DNA of 6,024 nt, from positions 1 to 6,024 of the forward strand of contig JAUPTR010000403.1 of assembly GCA_030917985.1 (NCBI GenBank), in the 5' to 3' direction. This DNA is from Pseudomonadota bacterium. GTDB taxonomy: Bacteria > Pseudomonadota > Gammaproteobacteria > Burkholderiales > SCOH01. Shown piece after piece: positions 1 to 5,501 of the stretch (positions are counted from its first letter, which is position 1; every line of letters starts with the position of its first letter). The notes beneath the pieces were generated by a model that was not told where the DNA came from, did no database searches, and worked only from the letters and a program-made list of their open reading frames with translations. The position numbers and the translations under genes are program-made.

Positions 1-189
1 GAAGAATATCCGCTCAACGATCCCTACGAAATCCGCGATTTGCTGGAGCAGCAGGTAGATCTGATCATTGATGGCGGTTATTGCGGGATTGAGCCCACCA
101 CGGTGATTGATTTGCATGAAGGTGCACCAGTGCTGGTGCGCAAAGGCAATGGCGCATTGGCGCCATTCGGGCTGACAGAAGAAGAATAG
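1..189 (+). CDS. C-terminal end of a YrdC/Sua5/YciO-family threonylcarbamoyl-AMP synthase (5' truncated by window)
   Basis: The reading frame is open from base 1 to TAG at 187-189 and gives 62 residues. The segment VDLIIDGGYCGIEPTTVIDL followed by a short turn and PVLVRKGNGALAPFG is the typical end of the YrdC fold: the (V/I)DGG element, the P(S/T)TV(I/V)DL strand and the final (V)LRxGxG strand. Family knowledge: these enzymes make L-threonylcarbamoyladenylate from threonine, bicarbonate and ATP, the first step of t6A37 modification of ANN-decoding tRNAs in the cytoplasm. The catalytic N-terminal part lies outside the window, so TsaC/Sua5 cannot be separated from the YciO paralogue, and no symbol is given. 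The next gene begins 2 nt after this stop, so the two are almost certainly cotranscribed and translationally coupled. Confidence 0.85.
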   Translation, partial: EEYPLNDPYEIRDLLEQQVDLIIDGGYCGIEPTTVIDLHEGAPVLVRKGNGALAPFGLTEEE

Positions 190-191
190 GC

Positions 192-827
192 ATGGAAGAC
201 ATTGTTCAAAAAGTAACCATTTATGCATTGCCGGTGTTGTTTGCCATTACTTTGCACGAGGCTGCCCACGCCTATGCTGCGAAGCGATATGGTGATGCAA
301 CCGCATTCATGATGGGACGCATGAGTCTGAACCCTCTGAAGCACATTGACCCGGTTGGTACCATTATGATTCCGCTTATCGCTTTGACGCTGGGCGGTTT
401 CCTGTTCGGCTGGGCCAAACCGGTGCCAGTCAATTTCGGCAATTTGCGTAACCCCAAGAAAGACATGGTCTGGGTTGCCGCCGCAGGGCCTGCAGCCAAT
501 CTGGTGATGGCGATTGGATGGGCTTTGTTGTACAACGTAGCGGCCTTCAGCCCGGAAAGTTATTTTGCGGTGCCCTTGTCGTTGATGGCAACGGCAGGCA
601 TTCAGATCAATGTAGTGTTAATGGTGCTGAACTTATTGCCCCTTCCTCCGCTTGACGGAGGGCGTATCGCGGTTGGGTTGTTGCCGCGCAACTTGGCCTA
701 TCCGTTGGCGCAGGTGGAGCCTTATGGGATGTTCATCCTTGTGGGACTGATGATTACCGGGCTGCTGGGCGTGATACTTAAACCGTTTTATGTCGCAGCC
801 TTGAAGCTGGTTTCAATATTTTTGTGA
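192..827 (+). CDS. M50-family (site-2-protease-type) integral membrane zinc metalloprotease
   Basis: This is a 211-residue, very hydrophobic protein. The zinc motif HEAAH is at residues 22-26 in the first transmembrane helix. The second M50 signature, NLLPLPPLDGG, is at residues 147-157, with D155 the expected third zinc ligand. A conserved AAAGPAANL segment lies at about 96-104. Strong membrane segments fall at roughly 8-28, 55-75, 95-118, 125-150 and 178-200. There is no PDZ domain, so it belongs to the short S2P group (YwhC-like) rather than RseP, which is about 450 residues with PDZ domains. It would cleave substrates within the inner membrane; the substrate is unknown. The ATG is 2 nt after the upstream stop, with a purine-rich GAAGAATAGG just before it, so translation is probably coupled. 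Association with trpS and scpAB is seen in many proteobacteria (recalled, not searched). Confidence 0.93.
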   Translation: MEDIVQKVTIYALPVLFAITLHEAAHAYAAKRYGDATAFMMGRMSLNPLKHIDPVGTIMIPLIALTLGGFLFGWAKPVPVNFGNLRNPKKDMVWVAAAGPAANLVMAIGWALLYNVAAFSPESYFAVPLSLMATAGIQINVVLMVLNLLPLPPLDGGRIAVGLLPRNLAYPLAQVEPYGMFILVGLMITGLLGVILKPFYVAALKLVSIFL

Positions 828-845
828 TTTATCGGGAAGAAATAG

Positions 846-2048
846 ATGTTTGTTGATCGTGTATTGTCCGGCATGCGGCCGACCGGCAGTTTGCACCTTG
901 GCCATTATCATGGGGTGTTGAAAAACTGGGTCAAACTGCAGTCTGAATATGAATGCCTGTTTTTTGCCGCCGACTGGCATGCGCTGACGACCAATTACGA
1001 CAATCCGGAAATCATCGAAAAAAGTGTCTGGGACATGGTCATCGACTGGCTGGCCGCCGGTGTCGATCCGTCGCAGGCCACGCTGTTTATTCAGTCGCGG
1101 GTGCCGGAGCATGCAGAATTGCATCTGTTGTTGTCGATGATGACCCCGCTGGGCTGGCTGGAGCGCGTGCCGACCTACAAGGAGCAGCAGGAAAAACTGT
1201 CGCAGAAAGACCTCTCGACTTACGGCTTTCTTGGCTACCCCTTGCTGCAATCGGCAGATATCCTGATCTACCGCGCCAATCTGGTGCCCGTGGGTGAAGA
1301 TCAGCTGCCACACATCGAAATGACCCGCGAAGTCGCGCGGCGCTTCAATCATCTGTATGGCCGTGAACCCGGTTTCGAAGCCAAGGCGGAAGCTGCAGTG
1401 AAGAAAATGGGCAGCAAAAAGGCCAAGCTTTATGACGAATTGCGGGTGCGTTATCAGCAGGATGGTGATGCTGAAGCATTGGCTGCGGGCCGGGCCTTGC
1501 TGGAAGACACGCAAAACCTCAGTCTGGGTGATCGCGAGCGCTTGTTTGGCTATCTCGAAGGTGGCGGTAAGATGATTTTGTCCGAGCCGCGCTCCTTGTT
1601 GACTGAAGCATCGAAAATGCCTGGTCTGGATGGACAGAAAATGTCCAAATCCTACGCCAACACCATTACCCTGCGCGAAGATGTGGATTCGGTCAGCAAG
1701 AAGATCCGCACCATGCCAACCGACCCTGCGCGTATTCGTCGCACCGATGTCGGCGATCCGGACAAGTGCCCGGTGTGGCAGCTGCATCAAGTGTATTCCG
1801 ATAGCCAGACCAAGGATTGGGTACAACAGGGATGCCGCTCTGCCGGCATTGGCTGCATCGAATGCAAGGGGCCGGTCATTGAGGCGGTGCTGGAAGAGCA
1901 GAAACCGATGCAGGAACGTGCCCGTCAATATCTGGAAGACCCGACACTGGTACGCAACATCATTGCCGACGGCTGCGAAAAAGCCCGCAAAATGGCGCAG
2001 GAAACCATGCGCGAAGTACGCGAGGCAATGGGGCTGTCATACTCCTGA
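846..2048 (+). CDS. trpS: Tryptophanyl-tRNA synthetase, long form with probable [4Fe-4S] site
   Basis: This is a class Ic aminoacyl-tRNA synthetase of 400 residues that charges tRNA-Trp with tryptophan using ATP in the cytoplasm. The HIGH-type motif is HLGH at residues 17-20, inside MRPTGSLHLGHYHGVL, and the KMSKS loop is exact at 265-269 after LLTEASKMPGLDGQ. The usual bacterial enzyme is about 330-340 residues. The excess is an inserted, charged, mostly helical segment at about 177-243, between the Rossmann core and the SEPRSLL element. After the KMSKS loop come four cysteines, C308, C330, C337 and C340, spaced C-x21-C-x6-C-x2-C, close to the Fe-S motif of Thermotoga TrpRS. The ATG at 846 is preceded by GGGAAGA at 834-840, a good ribosome binding site, and lies 18 nt after the protease gene. 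A long antisense frame here (813-1928) is a coding shadow. Confidence 0.98.
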   Translation: MFVDRVLSGMRPTGSLHLGHYHGVLKNWVKLQSEYECLFFAADWHALTTNYDNPEIIEKSVWDMVIDWLAAGVDPSQATLFIQSRVPEHAELHLLLSMMTPLGWLERVPTYKEQQEKLSQKDLSTYGFLGYPLLQSADILIYRANLVPVGEDQLPHIEMTREVARRFNHLYGREPGFEAKAEAAVKKMGSKKAKLYDELRVRYQQDGDAEALAAGRALLEDTQNLSLGDRERLFGYLEGGGKMILSEPRSLLTEASKMPGLDGQKMSKSYANTITLREDVDSVSKKIRTMPTDPARIRRTDVGDPDKCPVWQLHQVYSDSQTKDWVQQGCRSAGIGCIECKGPVIEAVLEEQKPMQERARQYLEDPTLVRNIIADGCEKARKMAQETMREVREAMGLSYS

Positions 2049-2072
2049 TTTTTTGTGGTCGCCAGTAAACTA

Positions 2073-2085
2073 GCAGGTGTCCTGC
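2073..2085 (+). promoter_or_regulatory. scpA ribosome binding site enclosed in a hairpin
   Basis: GCAGG at 2073-2077 and CCTGC at 2081-2085 form a perfect 5-bp stem with the 3-nt loop TGT. The stem ends directly at the GTG at 2086. The 5' arm and loop contain AGGTG (2075-2079), the only Shine-Dalgarno-like sequence in the trpS-scpA gap, 6 nt from that GTG. This spacing favours 2086 over the GTG at 2077, which overlaps the site. If the hairpin forms it would lower scpA initiation unless ribosomes finishing trpS, 25 nt upstream, keep it open. The pairing is seen in the sequence; the effect on translation is inferred. Confidence 0.5.
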
Positions 2086-2910
2086 GTGAATCATCCTGAA
2101 CAGTTGAAGCCTGTTCCACAGCTGTTCGGGGAGCCTCTGCGCGAACTGCCAGAGGATCTGTATATCCCTCCGGATGCGTTGCAAGTATTTCTGGAGGCCT
2201 TCGAGGGGCCACTGGATTTGTTGTTGTATCTGATTCGCAGACAGAACCTGAATGTGCTGGATATCCCCATGGCGCGAATTACTGCGCAGTACATGGAATA
2301 TATCGACCTGATGCGGCACAACCGCCTGGAATTGGCGGCGGAGTATCTGCTGATGGCGGCGGTGCTGATTGAAATCAAGTCGCGTATGCTTCTGCCGCCG
2401 CCAGAAGAGGTATTTGACGACTACGATAGTTATGATCCCCGTGCTGAGCTGGTACAACGACTGCTCGAATACGAACAGATAAAACTGGCAGCGGCGCAAC
2501 TGGACCAATTGCCGCAGGCAGAGCGTGATTTCTGCTGGGCATCTGCGCAGGCAGAGGGCAGGCTGGAATTGCCCTTGCCACAGATTGAGCTGGGGTTGAT
2601 TCGCGACGCTTGGCTGACCATCATTGCGCGAGCCAAGGCCCATATGCATCATCGGGTGACTCGCGAGGAGTTGTCGGTGCGCGAGCACATGTCGCGTATA
2701 CTGCGGCTATTGGCCGATGGCCGCTTTGTCGAATTTCGCCAGCTGTTCCTGGATTCATCGGTTCGGGCCGTGCTGGTGGTCAATTTCCTGGCTGTGCTGG
2801 AGTTGGTCAAGGAAAGTCTGTTGACTGTATCGCAGTTGCAGCCGTTTGATCCCGTCTATATACGATTGAGTGATGTGTCCGAATCCAGCAGAGCTGAAGC
2901 GAGTCGTTGA
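2086..2910 (+). CDS. scpA: Segregation and condensation protein A (SMC kleisin)
   Basis: This is the kleisin subunit of the bacterial SMC-ScpAB condensin, which organises and helps separate the nucleoid; it links the SMC heads and binds an ScpB dimer. The hallmark FEGPLDLLLYLIRRQNLNV (about residues 39-57 from this start), followed by LDIPMARITAQYMEYI and AAEYLLMAAVLIEIKSRMLLP (about 84-104), is the N-terminal SMC-neck and ScpB-binding region. The middle, about 105-165, is acidic and variable. The C-terminal winged helix ends with VVNFLAVLELVKESLL and FDPVYIRL. The start is GTG either way: 2086 has AGGTG 6 nt upstream, whereas 2077 would add three residues but overlaps that site; a TAG at 2071 rules out anything earlier. 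Its 3' end overlaps scpB by 38 nt, which suggests coupled synthesis of the two partners. Confidence 0.96.
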   Translation: MNHPEQLKPVPQLFGEPLRELPEDLYIPPDALQVFLEAFEGPLDLLLYLIRRQNLNVLDIPMARITAQYMEYIDLMRHNRLELAAEYLLMAAVLIEIKSRMLLPPPEEVFDDYDSYDPRAELVQRLLEYEQIKLAAAQLDQLPQAERDFCWASAQAEGRLELPLPQIELGLIRDAWLTIIARAKAHMHHRVTREELSVREHMSRILRLLADGRFVEFRQLFLDSSVRAVLVVNFLAVLELVKESLLTVSQLQPFDPVYIRLSDVSESSRAEASR

Positions 2911-3421
2911 AGCCGCATTGTTTGCCGCGCAAGAACCGCTGCCGATGCAAGAGCTGAAAAAGCTGTTTGGGGATGAGGTGGCGACGGAGTCCATACGTTC
3001 AGCAATAGATGAACTACAATCGGATTGGCGAGAACGCGCAATCGAGCTGATTAAATTGGCTTCCGGCTGGCGCTTTCGGGTACGGCCGCAATACATGGTT
3101 TATCTGGAACGGCTGACGCCGGAAAAAGCGCCACGCTACTCACGTGCAGTGATGGAAACATTGGCGATCATTGCTTACCGCCAGCCAGTTACACGCGGTG
3201 ATATAGAACAGATTCGCGGTGTGTCCGTTTCCAGCAACGTCATTAAAACGCTTGAAGGCCGTGGCTGGGTGGATGTAGTAGGGCACCGCGATGTGCCGGG
3301 GCGCCCCGGTCTGTATGCCACAACCCGCAAATTCTTGGACGACCTTGCCCTGTCGTCACTGAAAGACCTGCCGCCGCTGGAACAGTTGGGGCAATTGGTC
3401 ATACCCGATCCGGGTGAATAA
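2873..3421 (+). CDS. scpB: Segregation and condensation protein B
   Basis: This is the winged-helix dimer subunit of SMC-ScpAB. It has 182 residues from the ATG at 2873. A GTG at 2870 lies directly before it in the same frame and would add one residue; neither has a strong ribosome binding site, as expected for a gene started by translational coupling within scpA. The N-terminal winged helix starts with ELKRVVEAALFAAQEPLP. The second carries the family signature RAVMETLAIIAYRQPVTRGD (about residues 91-110), then IEQIRGVSVSSNVIKTL and RGWVDVVGHRDVPGRPGLYA (about 130-149), and KFLDDLALSSLKDLPPL near the end. The length matches compact ScpB proteins without a long acidic tail. No smc gene is in the window, which is common for scpAB loci in proteobacteria. 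Confidence 0.96.
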   Translation: MCPNPAELKRVVEAALFAAQEPLPMQELKKLFGDEVATESIRSAIDELQSDWRERAIELIKLASGWRFRVRPQYMVYLERLTPEKAPRYSRAVMETLAIIAYRQPVTRGDIEQIRGVSVSSNVIKTLEGRGWVDVVGHRDVPGRPGLYATTRKFLDDLALSSLKDLPPLEQLGQLVIPDPGE

Positions 3422-3458
3422 ACGGCGCTCCAGGCGTCACTGATAGCAGGATTTACTC

Positions 3459-4646
3459 ATGGCAAGATTCAATTCACGCCCTCCGCGTAACACACAGCAA
3501 TTTCACCGCGATACGTCTGCCACTGACCGGACTGTAGCCGGGCAGGCACGACGCAAGGGCAGTACACAAAAAACGGCAACCGGCCCCATGGCGCCGCGTA
3601 GTCGCGATGACTGGCGTAACGACCAGATCATGGAAGGGCGTCGCCGTCTACGTGATACTCCGCTGGAAGAAGGCTCGGCAGGTGGGCAGCAGCGCCGCAA
3701 TGAACGCAACAAGCCACAGGCGCAGACAGACGGCCAACCGCGCCAGCAGGCGCCGCGCGCGCGCGGCGCCAATACAGTGGTGGCCAAGGATCGGGGTGAA
3801 ACGGTTGTAGTGGCTCGCGCCAAAAAAATGCGCGAACGGCAGGGGTCACAAAAGGAAAGGGATCGTGCCGATCATTTGCGGGAAAAGCGGGTTGACCCCA
3901 AATCGCTGGACGATATGCGTTTGCAGAAGATCCTCGCTCTGACTGGCTTAGGATCGCGCCGGGATATGGAAGAAGCGATCTCCGCAGGCCGTGTTGAAGT
4001 CAATGGCAAGGTTGCCGCATTGGGTGACAAGGTTGCCTATGGCGATCGCGTGCGTCTGGATGGCAAAAACGTGGCACTGAAATGGCCTGATCGTTTGCCT
4101 CGTGTCATTTTGTATCACAAACAAGAGGGCGAGATCGTCAGCCGTGATGATCCGGAAGGCCGCGTCAGCGTGTTTGCTCGGCTGCCCAAAGTCAGCAGTA
4201 GTCGTTGGATCGCAATTGGCCGCCTGGATTTCAATACCAGCGGTCTATTGATCTTTACCACTTCCGGCGAGTTGGCCAATGTCATGATGCATCCGCGGTT
4301 TGAAGTCGAGCGTGAGTATGCTGTGCGTGTTTTGGGTGAATTAACCGACGAACAAATGAAGCTGCTGACCAAGGGTATTGAGCTTGAAGACGGTGTTGCT
4401 CAGTTCAACTACATCTCGGATGAGGGCGGTGAGGGCAGTAATCGCTGGTACAGGGTGATTTTGCGCGAAGGCCGCAATCGCGAAGTACGGCGCATGTTTG
4501 AGCATTTTGGCCTGACGGTCAGCCGTCTGATGCGTGTACGTTTTGGCCCGGTCAGTTTGCCGGGGCGTTTGAAACGTGGTAACTGGACGGAACTGGAGCC
4601 TCAGGATGTCCAGAAATTGCTGCGCTGGGCCAAAGTCGAAAGCTGA
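3459..4646 (+). CDS. rluB: 23S rRNA pseudouridine synthase (RsuA/RluB family) with long basic N-terminal extension
   Basis: This 395-residue protein most likely makes pseudouridine 2605 in helix 93 of 23S rRNA near the peptidyl-transferase centre. An S4 RNA-binding domain lies at about 153-202 (MRLQKILALTGLGSRRDMEE, then GRVEVNGK). The catalytic core has GRLDFNTSGLLIFT at 254-267, with D257 the predicted nucleophilic Asp, and EGRNREVRRMF at 337-347. Residues 1-150 are low complexity, rich in Arg, Gln, Lys and Ser, and predicted disordered. E. coli RluB is about 290 residues with its extra sequence mainly at the C-terminus, so the N-terminal extension is the notable feature. AGGA at 3448-3451, 7 nt before the ATG, supports this start. 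Position after scpB is the common proteobacterial arrangement and favours RluB over RsuA, RluE or RluF. A convergent gene ends 20 nt after its stop. Confidence 0.93.
   Translation: MARFNSRPPRNTQQFHRDTSATDRTVAGQARRKGSTQKTATGPMAPRSRDDWRNDQIMEGRRRLRDTPLEEGSAGGQQRRNERNKPQAQTDGQPRQQAPRARGANTVVAKDRGETVVVARAKKMRERQGSQKERDRADHLREKRVDPKSLDDMRLQKILALTGLGSRRDMEEAISAGRVEVNGKVAALGDKVAYGDRVRLDGKNVALKWPDRLPRVILYHKQEGEIVSRDDPEGRVSVFARLPKVSSSRWIAIGRLDFNTSGLLIFTTSGELANVMMHPRFEVEREYAVRVLGELTDEQMKLLTKGIELEDGVAQFNYISDEGGEGSNRWYRVILREGRNREVRRMFEHFGLTVSRLMRVRFGPVSLPGRLKRGNWTELEPQDVQKLLRWAKVES
3749..3770. repeat. 22-bp perfect GC-only palindrome inside rluB
   Basis: All 22 bases are self-complementary, with arms starting GGCGCCGCGCG on both strands and no central spacer. 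It encodes part of QAPRARGAN (about residues 97-105) in the disordered N-terminal region of RluB. The centre is an alternating CG run. It could fold as a strong mRNA hairpin or adopt Z-DNA or cruciform form. It may also simply be a by-product of Ala/Arg/Gly codons in a GC-rich linker. Confidence 0.7.
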
Positions 4647-4666
4647 CGCTCTGTTCTCTCAATGGG

Positions 4667-5134
4667 TTAGCGGGGAAGCCATCGCTTGAGTGCCGCGAGC
4701 GAGGTTTCCCCCTTGTGATCATAGGGGAGCTGCAGATTGGCGCCGGGGGCTGCTATCTCGCCGTGGATCCGGTAAGTAACCTTGTCTTTATCTCCGATAT
4801 TCCGTAATTGTTTGATCCATGCCTGCAAGTTGGTTTTGGCATCAACTTCCACTATCGCATCGCTCTTCGCCGCTAGCGTCACTTCGTCCAGATTGCCGCC
4901 GTGGGCAAACTCTTGGCCATTGACCTCCAGTTGATAACGCAGGCCACGAATCGGCAGTGCATAATCGTTGGGATTGCTTAACTGCAGCTTCAATATAAAA
5001 GTCTGTTCCAGAAGATTGGCTTGGGTGAGGCTGATGCCTGCCAGCTTCACTGTTGGTGGCTCAGGTTTGCTGATTAGCGCGGCGCAGCCAGCCAGGCCAA
5101 GCATAATCATCAATACCGCTGCATAGTGTTTCAT
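4667..5134 (-). CDS. Small LEA type 2 (LEA14/WHy-like) lipoprotein
   Basis: This is a 155-residue protein. The N-terminus MKHYAAVLMIMLGLAGC is a lipoprotein signal peptide with lipobox LAGC and C17 as the lipidated residue. The next residue is Ala, not Asp, so by the Lol rule it should reach the outer membrane. The mature part is a single LEA14/WHy-type beta-sandwich: PTVKLAGISL, then TFILKLQLSNPNDYALPIRG with the family NPN turn at residues 54-56, LRYQLEVNGQEFAHG, and late YRIHGEIAAP. Such proteins are annotated as LEA type 2 and linked by plant homology to desiccation or stress; the bacterial function is not established. GACAGG lies just before the ATG on the minus strand. The gene converges on rluB with a 20-bp gap and no visible terminator hairpin there. 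It is divergent from the riboswitch-led gene. Confidence 0.88.
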   Translation of the reverse strand: MKHYAAVLMIMLGLAGCAALISKPEPPTVKLAGISLTQANLLEQTFILKLQLSNPNDYALPIRGLRYQLEVNGQEFAHGGNLDEVTLAAKSDAIVEVDAKTNLQAWIKQLRNIGDKDKVTYRIHGEIAAPGANLQLPYDHKGETSLAALKRWLPR

Positions 5135-5204
5135 AGCCTGTCTTTCAGAAGCGCTGAATGGCCGTCAGTTTATCCTGCTTCACGATGAGCGGGCATGTTA
5201 AGGT

Positions 5205-5213
5205 TGTGGATAA
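5205..5213 (-). promoter_or_regulatory. Exact DnaA-box consensus match
   Basis: TGTGGATAA on the plus strand is the complement of TTATCCACA, the high-affinity DnaA 9-mer. It is followed by a T-rich run at 5219-5225 and AT-rich DNA. It is a single copy with no cluster, so an origin is not supported. It lies about 70 bp upstream of the lipoprotein start, where bound DnaA could affect that promoter. A chance match in 6 kb is possible, at roughly one in twenty. Confidence 0.35.
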
Positions 5214-5231
5214 CTATTGTTTTTTAATTGA

Positions 5232-5294
5232 CTCATATTTTCTGGTGGCCTGTCGATATCCCGGACGATATGTGTAATGTCATGAAAATATGAG
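5232..5294. repeat. 11-bp perfect inverted repeat with a third partial copy
   Basis: CTCATATTTTC at 5232-5242 is the exact reverse complement of GAAAATATGAG at 5284-5294, with 41 bp between the arms. GAAAATAT recurs at 5295-5302, exactly 11 bp (one helical turn) after the right arm. Inside the loop ATATC (5256-5260) and GATAT (5267-5271) form a smaller inverted repeat. The position upstream of the candidate -10 elements suggests an operator for a dimeric regulator. AT-rich composition raises the chance of coincidence. Confidence 0.45.
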
Positions 5295-5319
5295 GAAAAT
5301 ATAACGACCAGTTGATTTT

Positions 5320-5375
5320 TATAATCGGTAATTAATAAGATACTTATATGCCGTCGTCAAAATGTAGTATATACT
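5320..5375 (+). promoter_or_regulatory. Candidate -10 elements for the riboswitch transcript
   Basis: TATAAT at 5320-5325 is an exact sigma-70 -10 hexamer, and TATACT at 5370-5375 is a five-of-six match lying inside the palindrome AGTATATACT (5366-5375). Neither has a good -35 at 16-18 bp. Starts near 5332 or 5382 would give riboswitch leaders of about 295 or 245 nt. The missing -35 fits an activator-dependent promoter, but AT-rich DNA gives such hexamers by chance, so this is only a candidate. Confidence 0.3.
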
Positions 5376-5410
5376 TGGGCTAAGAGTACCAATAGATGTC
5401 TATGTTCAAT

Positions 5411-5501
5411 CTCTTGCATGGGCAAACTCATCGAAAGGTGAGGGCGCAAAGTTTCCGGTCTAAGGGACGTGGGTCCTACGATAGCGGGATTGCACTACGT
5501 G
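5411..5501 (+). promoter_or_regulatory. Cyclic di-GMP-I (GEMM-I) riboswitch aptamer
   Basis: The conserved GEMM-I blocks appear in order: GGGCAAAC (5420-5427), a GAAA-capped hairpin, GCGCAAAG (5444-5451), CCGG and CTAA (5455-5463), a variable arm, ATAGCGGG (5481-5488) and ATTGC (5489-5493). The first hairpin pairs 5427-5432 with 5437-5442 around the GAAA loop at 5433-5436. Compared with V. cholerae Vc2 several pairs differ on both sides yet still pair, which is covariation. CTAA at 5460-5463 matches the tetraloop receptor. The distal arm pairs GGAC (5465-5468) with GTCC (5473-5476). The ligand contacts G20, A47 and C92 of Vc2 correspond to G5422, A5449 and C5493, all identical. The closing P1 helix is weak by eye, so the outer limits are approximate. 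It lies 126 nt upstream of the DUF1631 start, on the same strand. Confidence 0.92.

Noticed and set aside
813..1928. Long minus-strand open frame of 371 codons opposite trpS
   Set aside because: It is exactly antisense to a certain trpS gene, has a His/Gln/Arg/Phe-rich composition typical of an antisense shadow, and shows no recognisable domain.
2030..2056. Possible intrinsic terminator after trpS, because of the T run at 2050-2055
   Set aside because: No stable GC-rich stem precedes the T run, and the next gene starts 37 nt after trpS in the same direction.
1960..2688. Minus-strand open frame of 242 codons across trpS end and scpA
   Set aside because: It runs antisense across two real genes, has Gln/Arg/Leu-rich low-complexity composition and no family signature.
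4640..4680. Bidirectional terminator between convergent rluB and the lipoprotein gene
   Set aside because: The 20-bp gap and its flanks show no clear hairpin with T runs; transcripts may overlap or end by Rho.
5205..5330. Replication origin suggested by a DnaA box next to AT-rich DNA
   Set aside because: Only one box is present, there is no cluster, and no dnaA, dnaN, gidA or parAB neighbours are seen.
5333..5357. Flagellar sigma-28-type promoter (TAAT and GCCG elements)
   Set aside because: Only GCCG of the -10 matches well, and the spacing to the upstream element does not fit the consensus.
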